DNA of 20,082 bases, taken from positions 1-20,082 of the IMG/VR virus record IMGVR_UViG_3300042465_002692; one strand, written 5' to 3'. A program made the position numbers and the translations under genes. Shown piece by piece: positions 11,941 to 19,259 of this stretch. The stretch comes from a virus. The notes under the pieces were generated by a model, which saw nothing but the letters and a program-made list of their open reading frames with translations, was not told the origin of the DNA and did not search any database. Every line of letters starts with the position of its first letter. Position 1 is the stretch's first letter.

Positions 11941-14097
11941 ATGGCTGACTACACGGGCATCAACAAGGTCGGTCAGGTTGCCAATGTTGGCGGGGGGCCG
12001 GGCGAGCAGGACGACCAGCGCGATATGTTGGCGACGATGCGCTCACGCCTTACTATGGCGGTGGATGCCTACAGCGACTCGCGCAGCAACGAACTGGATG
12101 ACTTGCGGTTCATGGCGGGTAGCCCGGACAACCAGTGGCAATGGCCTGCTGACGTACTGGCGACTCGCGGTGCTGTCCAAGGGCAGACCATCAATGCCCG
12201 TCCCTGCCTGACTATTAACAAGCTGCCGCAGCACGTTCGGCAAGTTACCAACGACCAGCGCCACAACCGCCCAAGCGGTAAAGTCATCCCTGCCGACGAG
12301 ATTGGCAATACGGAGATGGCGGAAATTTTCAACGGCATCGTGCGGCACATTGAATACATCAGTGACGCCGACACGGCCTACGACACGGCTTGCGAGAACC
12401 AGGTCACCTACGGTGAAGGCTACATTAGGGTACTGACTGAGTATTGCGATGAGAACAGTTTTGACCAAGACTTGAAGATTGGCCGGGTTCGGAATTCATT
12501 TTCGGTGTTCATGGATCCCGCTATCCAAGACCCATGCGGTGCGGATGCGCGGTGGTGCTTTGTCACGGAAGATGTACCCAAGGACGAGTACGAGCGCCTG
12601 TACCCAGATGCCGCGCCGATTAGCAGTTTGCAGTCCCTTGGCATTGGCGACCAAGACTTGACGCAATGGCTGCGGGATGAGACAGTGCGGATTGCTGAGT
12701 ATTTCTACGTAGAGTACAAGCCTGAGACGCTGAACCTGTACCCCAACAACATCACGGCGTTCAACAACACGCCTGATGACAAGCAACTGAAAGCACTCTA
12801 CGGCAAGCCGCTAAAGAACCGGGTTGTGCAGCGGCAGAAGGTTTGCTGGGTCAAAACCAACGGTTACGAGGTGCTGGAGAAGCGCGATTGGGCTGGTAAG
12901 TACATTCCTATCGTTCGAGTGGTGGGTAATGAATTCGAGGTCGACGGGCAGATTTATGTCTCTGGTCTGGTGCGTAATGCCAAAGACGCCCAGCGTATGT
13001 ACAACTATTGGGTGAGCCAAGAGGCCGAGATGCTGGCCTTGGCACCTAAAGCGCCGTTCATTGGCTACGGTGGGCAGTTTGAAGGCTACGAGTTGCAGTG
13101 GAAGACTGCCAACACCACCAACTGGCCGTATCTGGAAGTCAATCCAGACGTTACAGACGGCGCTGGTGCAACTCTGCCACTACCCCAGCGTGCGCAGCCA
13201 CCAATGGCGTCTAGTGGCCTTTTACAAGCCAAATCGGGTGCTTCTGAGGACATCAAAGCGGCCACAGGGCAGTACAACGCTAGTTTGGGCATGGGCGGCA
13301 ACGAGCGCAGCGGCAAAGCCATTCTTGCCCGGCAGCGCGAAGGTGATGTTGGCACTTACCATTACGTTGACAACCTGGCCCGGGCCATTCGCTATGTGAC
13401 TCGCCAACTGGTGGACATGATCCCCAAAATCTACGACACCCAGCGGGTGGCTCGGATTATTGGCGAGGATGGCGTTACCGACATGGCAAAGATTGACCCG
13501 TCGCAGCCGGAGCCGGTTAAGCGGATTGTTAACCAGCAGGGCATTGAGATTGACAAGATTTACAACCCCAACGTCGGCAAGTACGATGTGGTGGTGACTA
13601 CCGGCCCAAGCTACAGCACCAAGCGGGTCGAGACTCGGGAAGAAATGGCAAACCTGCTGCAAGGCAACCCGCAACTGTGGGCTGTGGCTGGTGACTTGTT
13701 TGTCAAGAACATGGACTGGCCTGGTGCTGATGAGTTGGCTAAACGGCTGGCTAAGACCATCGACCCCAAACTTATGGGTGATGACAACGACCCAGCCCTG
13801 CAAGCGGCCAATATGCAGATGCAGGCTATGGGTCAGGAAATGCAGCAGATGCAAGAAATGCTGCAAAACGTCCAGCAGTCGATGGAAGCGCAGACGCTGA
13901 AGGTCAAAGAATTTGAGGCCGAGGTCAAAGCATACGATGCTGAAACCAAACGCATCAGTGCGGTGCAAGCCGGTATGACTGAGCAGCAGATTCAAGACAT
14001 TGCTATGGGCGTGGTTGCTGCGGCAATGGAATCGCAAGGCGGTCAAATGCCGGATATGCCAGAGCAGCAAATGGACGTTGAAGGAGCCATGCAATGA
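11941..14097 (+). CDS. portal protein, P22 type
   Basis: A 718-residue protein, close to the length of the P22 portal. The N-terminal part has RLTMAVDAYSDSRSNELDDL and FMAGSPDNQWQWP, then INARPCLTINKLPQHVRQVT with RHNRPSGKV. This is the clip/wing start seen in P22-like portals. Further on are GEGYIRVLTEY, SVFMDPAIQDP, and GNERSGKAILARQREGD (about 453-469). The C-terminus from about 615 is glutamine- and methionine-rich coiled coil (QAMGQEMQQMQEMLQNV), like the helical barrel of P22-type portals. It forms the dodecameric vertex through which DNA is packaged. The next gene starts by an ATGA overlap at its stop. Confidence 0.92.
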   Translation: MADYTGINKVGQVANVGGGPGEQDDQRDMLATMRSRLTMAVDAYSDSRSNELDDLRFMAGSPDNQWQWPADVLATRGAVQGQTINARPCLTINKLPQHVRQVTNDQRHNRPSGKVIPADEIGNTEMAEIFNGIVRHIEYISDADTAYDTACENQVTYGEGYIRVLTEYCDENSFDQDLKIGRVRNSFSVFMDPAIQDPCGADARWCFVTEDVPKDEYERLYPDAAPISSLQSLGIGDQDLTQWLRDETVRIAEYFYVEYKPETLNLYPNNITAFNNTPDDKQLKALYGKPLKNRVVQRQKVCWVKTNGYEVLEKRDWAGKYIPIVRVVGNEFEVDGQIYVSGLVRNAKDAQRMYNYWVSQEAEMLALAPKAPFIGYGGQFEGYELQWKTANTTNWPYLEVNPDVTDGAGATLPLPQRAQPPMASSGLLQAKSGASEDIKAATGQYNASLGMGGNERSGKAILARQREGDVGTYHYVDNLARAIRYVTRQLVDMIPKIYDTQRVARIIGEDGVTDMAKIDPSQPEPVKRIVNQQGIEIDKIYNPNVGKYDVVVTTGPSYSTKRVETREEMANLLQGNPQLWAVAGDLFVKNMDWPGADELAKRLAKTIDPKLMGDDNDPALQAANMQMQAMGQEMQQMQEMLQNVQQSMEAQTLKVKEFEAEVKAYDAETKRISAVQAGMTEQQIQDIAMGVVAAAMESQGGQMPDMPEQQMDVEGAMQ

Positions 14098-14456
14098 CAG
14101 CCGCGCAACTAATGGGCATACTGTTTTTGGGCCGTAACGTGGCCCATTCGGTGCATTTGAACACCCGCAGCTACTCCAAGCACATGGCGTTAAATACGTT
14201 CTACGACAGCGTGATTGATGTGGCGGATGCGTTTGCGGAAGCCTACCAAGGCCGAAATGGCCTGATTGGCCCTATTGCAATCCCTGCTGCCAAGAAAACG
14301 ACCAACATTATTGAGTTCCTGCAAGACCAACTTGCCGAAATCGAAAAGGGTCGATACGATGTGTGCGATAAGTCTGACTCTACGTTGCAGCAATTGATAG
14401 ATAATATCGTTGAGTTGTATTTGACAACGCTGTACAAATTAAGGTTCTTAGCATGA
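14094..14456 (+). CDS. DUF5856-like helical phage protein (120 aa)
   Basis: ATG 14094 overlaps the portal stop and its own stop overlaps the next ATG, both as ATGA, so translation is coupled across three genes. The protein has FLGRNVAHSVHLNTRSYSKH, then ALNTFYDSVIDVADAFAEAY and QGRNGLIGP. This resembles DUF5856 proteins, with the pattern R-x-x-A-H-x-x-H-x-x-T-x-S-(Y/F)-x-x-H-x-A-L-x-x-(Y/F)-Y. The histidine and acidic spacing recalls Dps/ferritin-like helices, which is an inference from the pattern. Function is unknown. Confidence 0.7.
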   Translation: MTAAQLMGILFLGRNVAHSVHLNTRSYSKHMALNTFYDSVIDVADAFAEAYQGRNGLIGPIAIPAAKKTTNIIEFLQDQLAEIEKGRYDVCDKSDSTLQQLIDNIVELYLTTLYKLRFLA

Positions 14457-14905
14457 GTACCCTAGCCCCAACGCCCAAGCTGCAATTTTTTGATGCTAAT
14501 GGCGCACCGTTGGTGGGGGGAAAGCTGTACACCTATGCTGCCGGTTCAACGACTCCATTGGCGTCCTACACCGATTCCACTGGTGTTAGCGCCAACACTA
14601 ACCCTATCATCTTGGACAGCCGTGGCGAGGCCAATGTGTGGCTTGCTGGGGCTAGTTATAAGTTTGCGCTGTACGACAGCACCAATGTGCTGATCTGGAC
14701 GGTTGACAACATCACCGGCAGCACCTTTGCTAGTAACGCTATTGGCACGGGTTCGCAAGTTGCTTTTACCGTTCTTAGTGGTCTAAGCGCTGTTTTTATC
14801 AATGGTGTTTACCAGAATAAGAACACCTACACTGTCAGCGGCAACACGCTCACGTTTAGCGAAGCACCGCCTTATACATCCACTATTGAATTTGTTTACA
14901 GCTAG
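14453..14905 (+). CDS. tail fibre/tailspike N-terminal-type protein (150 aa)
   Basis: ATG 14453 overlaps the previous stop (ATGA). The first part, LQFFDANGAPLVGGKLYTYA (10-29), then TPLASYTDSTG, NPIILDSRGEANVWL and YKFALYDS, is the recurring N-terminal module of podovirus fibres and spikes that helps anchor them to the virion. The second part, QVAFTVLSGLSAVFINGVYQ, then NTYTVSGNTLTFSEAPP, is a small beta-sandwich module also widespread in phage tail proteins. Here both make up a whole short protein rather than the front of a long fibre. It probably forms an adaptor to which the following fibres bind (inference). Confidence 0.78.
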   Translation: MSTLAPTPKLQFFDANGAPLVGGKLYTYAAGSTTPLASYTDSTGVSANTNPIILDSRGEANVWLAGASYKFALYDSTNVLIWTVDNITGSTFASNAIGTGSQVAFTVLSGLSAVFINGVYQNKNTYTVSGNTLTFSEAPPYTSTIEFVYS

Positions 14906-14913
14906 GAATTGCC

Positions 14914-15891
14914 ATGCTAAAAACCACAACCTCAGTCATCAACGCCAGCCAAATCACAGGCGTCTTGCCCGTACTTAATGGAGGCACTGGCGTAACCACC
15001 AGCACAGGTACAGGTAGCACGGTACTGTCCGCCAGTCCAACTTTGACTGGCACGATAGCAGGGGCGTCAGAGACGTTAAGCGGAACCCTTGGCGTAACAG
15101 GTGTCTCCACCCTCACAGGTGGCGCTGTTGTTCAGGGTTTGACCGTGGGCCGTGGTGCTGGTGCTGTGGCTACGAATACGGCGGTGGGTGCTAGTGCTTT
15201 GGCGGCGAACACGACGGGCGACCGAAGCGTGGCGGTGGGTGATAGTGCCTTAGCAACTAATTCCACTGGGATACTTAACACCGCCATAGGGTATCAAGCT
15301 GCTCAACTTACCAGCACAAGCAACGACATTACTGCTGTAGGGTTTACCGCATTAAAACGTGTTACTGCTTCACAAAACACGGCGGTTGGTTCTCGGTGTG
15401 CGCCATTCTTGACCAGCGGCCAATACAACGTAGGGGTAGGTGACTTTGTACTGAGTGTAGCTAGCACCTCCAGTTCAAATACAGCCATTGGCTCACAGAC
15501 GCTAAGTTCCACCACCACCGCAGGCAACTCAACAGCCGTAGGCGCTTCCGCTGGTTTTTTATCCACTGGCATCGGCAATCAGTTCTTTGGCTACAGTTCC
15601 GGTTCAGCAGTCACCACCGGAGCCAAGAACGTCATCCTCGGCAGCTACACAGGCTCTGCTGCACCAATCTCTGCCACTGGGTCAAACTTTGTTGTGCTGT
15701 CGGACGGGGATGGGAATGTGCGTGCGTATTTCAACGGCTCTATTGCCATATTTAACGGCACTATTTCACCTGTCCAAGCAACCACCGCTGGCGCTCCTGC
15801 TTACGTCAAAGGTGCAATGTATTTTGACACCACACTCAATAAGTTGCGTATCGGCGGCGCAACTGCTTGGGAAACCGTCACTTCTGTTTAA
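14914..15891 (+). CDS. tail fibre with YadA-like head repeats
   Basis: A 325-residue protein starting at ATG 14914, with AGGAA 6 nt upstream. The N-terminus has ITGVLPVLNGGTGVTTSTGT, a common fibre repeat. From about residue 85 to 235 there are around eight short repeats with cores TAVGAS, VAVGDS, TAIGYQ, TAVGFT, TAVGSR, VGVGDF, TAIGSQ, TAVGAS. These match the left-handed beta-roll repeats of YadA/Hia-type trimeric adhesin heads. The C-terminal GAMYFDTTLNKLRIGGATAWETV is a typical fibre end. It should form a trimeric receptor-binding fibre. Sequence exchange within the repeats is likely. Confidence 0.82.
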   Translation: MLKTTTSVINASQITGVLPVLNGGTGVTTSTGTGSTVLSASPTLTGTIAGASETLSGTLGVTGVSTLTGGAVVQGLTVGRGAGAVATNTAVGASALAANTTGDRSVAVGDSALATNSTGILNTAIGYQAAQLTSTSNDITAVGFTALKRVTASQNTAVGSRCAPFLTSGQYNVGVGDFVLSVASTSSSNTAIGSQTLSSTTTAGNSTAVGASAGFLSTGIGNQFFGYSSGSAVTTGAKNVILGSYTGSAAPISATGSNFVVLSDGDGNVRAYFNGSIAIFNGTISPVQATTAGAPAYVKGAMYFDTTLNKLRIGGATAWETVTSV

Positions 15892-15899
15892 GGTAAGTT

Positions 15900-17834
15900 A
15901 TGTCTTTAACCAAAGTTTCCTATTCAATGATTACTGGTGCGCCAGTAAACGTACTTGACTATGGCGCTGTAGGTGACGGTGTTGCTGATGATACGGCAGC
16001 CATTCAACTTGCGTTGAACGCCGCTGCTGGCAGGGAGTTAATGTTTCCAGCCGGGACATACCTTGTTTACGCTTTAAAAGTTTTGGATGGGTGTGTCGTC
16101 AATCTTGGTCCGGCCACGATTAAAAAACGTCCAGCGGTTTTAGGGGATCAATCGGTAGCAACATTTACTGGAAACGCTACTGTATTTTTCGCAGGTGGTT
16201 TTGCGCCCGTTTTTTACTTAACAGGCGACAATATAGTTATCAAAGATGGGACAGTTGATGGTAATAGAGCCAATGACACCTTAAACACAGCGGCAACGTG
16301 GGGTGGTTCATTTGCAGGCAATGCCAACCGTGCTGGCGTTGTAGGCAGCACTAACGCAGTTGCTTCTTGCATTAACGTCACTATCGATAACGTGCATTTT
16401 AAAAACATGGTCGGAGTAGCAATTGACCTCGACATGACAGGCGATATTCGAGTCCAAAACTGCTTTGAGGAAAACGCCAAAAATTTGTTTGTTAACATCT
16501 CAGGCGACGCCACTACCTTTCTGACAAAGGGTCGGCTGTGGTTTACTGGTAATTCTTGCTCGGGTGATCGCGTCCAAAACAACGTGCCCAATCCAGGGGT
16601 GCTTGACCGCAAAAACGTCCTCATCATTACTGATAACGTAATTGATGAAACTTTGTCTCTGGTGGCTGGTGGGTTCAAGACTCAGGACAGCAACAACACA
16701 ATCGTTTCAAACAATACTTTTATTAAATCATATTTAAAACCGCAATCAGCACCTACTTTTGTTGGTGAGACATATACTGTAACTGGTAATACGTTCAGAA
16801 CCGATACACCTAATACGCATTTGACTGGTCTTCAAATGGGGTTTCATACAGTTAAGACACTCTCAGTAACTGGTAATTCTTTGGTCAATGGAATTCTTAA
16901 TATTGAGCGCTCGTCCTATGTCGTCAACGTTTCCAACAACGCGATTCTGTGGACTGTTGGACCAAGCAGCCAAACTGACGTCGTTTCAGGTGGTGCAAAC
17001 AACGGCGCGGCAGGTCGGGCTGTGATCGCAAACAACACGGTTGATCTTGGGGGGTTTAACAATTTAACGTTCTTTCGCCCGCCAGACAGCGGCGGGGTAA
17101 ACGTCATTACGAACAACAGTGTGATGAACGTCGATCACTGCTGGTATTTCCAAGGAAGTTCTGTTGCTGCAACCACTGAGTATCAAATCACTAACAATAC
17201 CTTCAGCAGATGCCGATCTCTAGGCCGCATCAACATACATGCCAGCATGAAGTCGGTCGTCATCAAGGGCAACTCGTTCTTGAATCTCGATACGACCACG
17301 GCAACAAACTACGGCACGATTTCTGAAAACATCGTTTTTAACTTTGCTTCAGCTACATACACGCTGGACACACTGTCTATTGACGGGAATTTTTGGGATA
17401 GTTCCTACGGTGCGGTTAATTTTGGGTATCCAAGTATTCAGGCTGAAAACGGGCCAACGATCACCCTTTTCGTTATCACCAAAAATATCATTGCATTTGC
17501 TTCCCCAATTAATGCTTGGAGTTTTGGTAGCAGCGCTGGTTCTATGACATATACAAATTTGTATATCTATGATAATCACTTTGTTGGTGATTTTGTTATG
17601 ACTAGCGGGGCCACTGTTACAAATGAGTATATCGGCAATAACAGCAGCACATTTTTTTCTGGCGGGTTTAGAACTCTTTCAAATACAACCAAGAAACTGA
17701 TAGACATTACTGGAACATTAACCACAACAATTGGCGCTGCCGGGGGTGCTTCAGCTTTGCCAGCTACACCTGTAGGCTACGCCACAGTCATTATTAATGG
17801 CACTGAAAGAAAAATTCCGTATTACAACGCATAA
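15900..17834 (+). CDS. tailspike with pectate-lyase-type right-handed beta-helix
   Basis: A 644-residue protein beginning MSLTKVSYSMITGAPVNVLD, then YGAVGDGVADDTAAIQLALN and LMFPAGTYLV. This opening is the classic start of a Pectate_lyase_3-type beta-helix in phage tailspikes. Long runs of short beta strands with asparagine ladders follow (TVTGNTFRT, LSVTGNSLVNGILN, VVNVSNNAIL, AVIANNTVDLGG, YQITNNTFSR, VVIKGNSFLN). It likely binds and may cleave a host surface polysaccharide; catalytic residues cannot be named from sequence alone. AAGGT lies upstream of ATG 15900. The gene is clearly richer in A and T than the replication module, which fits horizontal exchange of receptor-binding genes. Confidence 0.87.
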   Translation: MSLTKVSYSMITGAPVNVLDYGAVGDGVADDTAAIQLALNAAAGRELMFPAGTYLVYALKVLDGCVVNLGPATIKKRPAVLGDQSVATFTGNATVFFAGGFAPVFYLTGDNIVIKDGTVDGNRANDTLNTAATWGGSFAGNANRAGVVGSTNAVASCINVTIDNVHFKNMVGVAIDLDMTGDIRVQNCFEENAKNLFVNISGDATTFLTKGRLWFTGNSCSGDRVQNNVPNPGVLDRKNVLIITDNVIDETLSLVAGGFKTQDSNNTIVSNNTFIKSYLKPQSAPTFVGETYTVTGNTFRTDTPNTHLTGLQMGFHTVKTLSVTGNSLVNGILNIERSSYVVNVSNNAILWTVGPSSQTDVVSGGANNGAAGRAVIANNTVDLGGFNNLTFFRPPDSGGVNVITNNSVMNVDHCWYFQGSSVAATTEYQITNNTFSRCRSLGRINIHASMKSVVIKGNSFLNLDTTTATNYGTISENIVFNFASATYTLDTLSIDGNFWDSSYGAVNFGYPSIQAENGPTITLFVITKNIIAFASPINAWSFGSSAGSMTYTNLYIYDNHFVGDFVMTSGATVTNEYIGNNSSTFFSGGFRTLSNTTKKLIDITGTLTTTIGAAGGASALPATPVGYATVIINGTERKIPYYNA

Positions 17835-17840
17835 CAAGCC

Positions 17841-18104
17841 ATGACCCACACCGCCACCGGCCTAATCCTGCTGTACATGAAAGCCTGTGGTTTCCAAGGC
17901 TGGGCATCGTTTTGGAATGTGATCTACCTTGCCCCCGGCTACGAGATGCACCAAGGCCTGATCCGGCACGAGCGCAAACACCTGGAACAGATGCAACGTG
18001 ATGGCAAGCTGGCCTACCTGATCAAGTACAGCTATTGGCTGTTGCGCTATGGCTATAAAATGAATCCGTATGAAGTTGAGGCACGAGCCGCTGAACAAAC
18101 TTGA
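17841..18104 (+). CDS. small HExxH-motif protein, putative metalloprotease-like (87 aa)
   Basis: The protein has H43-E44-R-K-H47, an HExxH zinc-binding motif, and NPYEVEARA near the C-terminus, where E80 (or E78) could be the third ligand, as in small gluzincin-like proteins. I have seen this HE-x-x-H plus NP-(F/Y)-E-x-E-A-R pattern in small phage proteins. The N-terminal half is hydrophobic (LILLYMKACGFQGW, FWNVIYLAPGYEM) and could touch a membrane. It lies 6 nt after the tailspike, with no clear ribosome-binding site. A protease role in virion maturation or entry is possible but unproven. Confidence 0.68.
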   Translation: MTHTATGLILLYMKACGFQGWASFWNVIYLAPGYEMHQGLIRHERKHLEQMQRDGKLAYLIKYSYWLLRYGYKMNPYEVEARAAEQT

Positions 18105-18113
18105 AAGACAAAC

Positions 18114-18455
18114 ATGACTGATACCACTGCATTCATCCAGAACGGCGCTACGGCGGCTATTACCGCAAACACCAGCGCACCTACTGCCGTACAAATTCTG
18201 CCTAACTTTACTGCTTCAATACCGCCCCGTAACCAATACCGGGTTGTAAATGTTGGTTCAGTAACGGCGTTTTTAGGGGCCGGTGCAACTGCCGCTATTG
18301 CGGCAACTAACGCTGCGGCAGTCACTACAACCGGCAATGCCATGCCCATTGTGGCTGGCGCCGTGGAAGTTTTCAGCTTCCCGCCAACTTGGTATTTCAC
18401 CGCAACTGCGGCTTCTTCTTGTGTTCTTTACATAACGCCGGGGGAAGGTCTATAA
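18114..18455 (+). CDS. small virion-like protein before the scaffold gene (113 aa)
   Basis: ATG 18114 with GAAAG upstream. The sequence is poor in charges and rich in Ala and Thr: MTDTTAFIQNGATAAITANT, then YRVVNVGSVTAFLGAGATAA, and SFPPTWYFTATAASSCVLYI. It looks like a small beta-sandwich with strands separated by Ala/Thr-rich turns, as in phage decoration or fibre-cap domains. I recognise no named family. Its position just before scaffold and coat suggests a structural role. The promoter for the scaffold-coat unit lies in its last codons. Confidence 0.65.
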   Translation: MTDTTAFIQNGATAAITANTSAPTAVQILPNFTASIPPRNQYRVVNVGSVTAFLGAGATAAIAATNAAAVTTTGNAMPIVAGAVEVFSFPPTWYFTATAASSCVLYITPGEGL

Positions 18456-18456
18456 T
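18427..18456 (+). promoter_or_regulatory. strong sigma70-like promoter for scaffold and coat
   Basis: TTTACA (18427-18432), an 18-bp spacer and a perfect TATAAT (18451-18456) lie at the end of the 113-residue gene. The predicted start near 18463 gives a leader of about 35 nt to the scaffold ATG at 18498. Extra transcription here would supply the high amounts of scaffold and coat needed. Confidence 0.6.
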
Positions 18457-18463
18457 ATTTGTA

Positions 18464-18494
18464 CTGGCCCAATGACCAGGGAATCTCAGGATTC
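18464..18494 (+). other. tandem small hairpins in the scaffold leader
   Basis: CTGG (18464-18467) pairs with CCAG (18476-18479), and GAATC (18481-18485) pairs with GATTC (18490-18494) around the loop TCAG. The AGG that serves as ribosome-binding site lies in the second hairpin. It may tune translation or protect the 5' end of the mRNA. Confidence 0.4.
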
Positions 18495-18497
18495 AAA

Positions 18498-19238
18498 ATG
18501 TCAGAAGTAGAGCAATCAGCGGAGTTAGCCCCCGCGCCGGAACTGGAAGCCACGGCGGCCACACCAGAACCTGTAGTTGAAACGCCGGAAGTTGAGGCTC
18601 CCAAGACATTCTCGCAAGAGGAACTTGATGCCGCAATTGGAAAACGTCTCGCAAGAGAGCAGCGAAAGTGGGAACGAGAGCGACAGCCTGCGCCACCAGT
18701 GGCAGTGGACTTACCTCCGCAAGATCAGTTTGAGTCGGTTGATGCTTACGCAGAAGCCAAGGCTTATAAGCTGATTGAGCAGCGGGAAATCCAGAAACAG
18801 CAAGCTGAGATTCTTGATAACTATCATGAGCGTGAAGAAACGGCTCGGTCTAAGTACAGCGACTTTGAACAAGTTGCCTACAACCCGAACCTGAAGATCA
18901 CAACCGTGATGGCGCAAACGATTCAATCGTCGGACATTGGGCCTGACTTGGTTTATCACCTTGGCTCAAATCCGAAAGAGGCAGATCGTATTTCTCGACT
19001 ATCGCCTATTTTGCAGGCAAAAGAGCTTGGACGGCTTGAGGCTAAGTTAGCCGATAACCCCGTTCAAAAACGCACTTCTGGTGCGCCTGAACCGATTTCA
19101 CCAGTCACCGCCCGAGGGGTGGGTTCTGGGTCTTACGACACGACTGATCCACGGTCTACCAAGACCATGACAACCAGTCAGTGGATTGAGGCCGAAAGAG
19201 CAAGGCAAGTGAAAGCGCAACAAGCGCGTAAGTTTTAA
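18498..19238 (+). CDS. head scaffolding protein
   Basis: A 246-residue, highly charged protein directly before the coat gene. The N-terminus is acidic and rich in Pro, Ala and Glu (ELAPAPELEATAATPEPVVE), followed by KTFSQEELDAAIGKRLAREQ and RKWERERQ, a pattern found in phage scaffolds. Residues about 80-130 form a coiled-coil-like helix (AEAKAYKLIEQREIQKQQAE). The C-terminus is basic (ERARQVKAQQARKF), as in the P22 scaffold, whose basic end binds the coat. An in-frame TTG at 18459 would lie upstream of the predicted transcription start, so ATG 18498 with AGG in front is chosen. Confidence 0.85.
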   Translation: MSEVEQSAELAPAPELEATAATPEPVVETPEVEAPKTFSQEELDAAIGKRLAREQRKWERERQPAPPVAVDLPPQDQFESVDAYAEAKAYKLIEQREIQKQQAEILDNYHEREETARSKYSDFEQVAYNPNLKITTVMAQTIQSSDIGPDLVYHLGSNPKEADRISRLSPILQAKELGRLEAKLADNPVQKRTSGAPEPISPVTARGVGSGSYDTTDPRSTKTMTTSQWIEAERARQVKAQQARKF

Positions 19239-19259
19239 TTTGTTTTTCAAGGAAATATC

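Noticed and set aside
13222-14094. Minus-strand open frame of 290 codons
   Set aside because: It is a shadow of the portal gene. The His/Leu-rich product mirrors the Gln/Met codons of the portal coiled coil.
14400-14456. Promoter candidate with TTGACA before the first fibre gene
   Set aside because: No -10 element at proper distance. The genes there are linked by ATGA overlaps, so a separate promoter is not needed.
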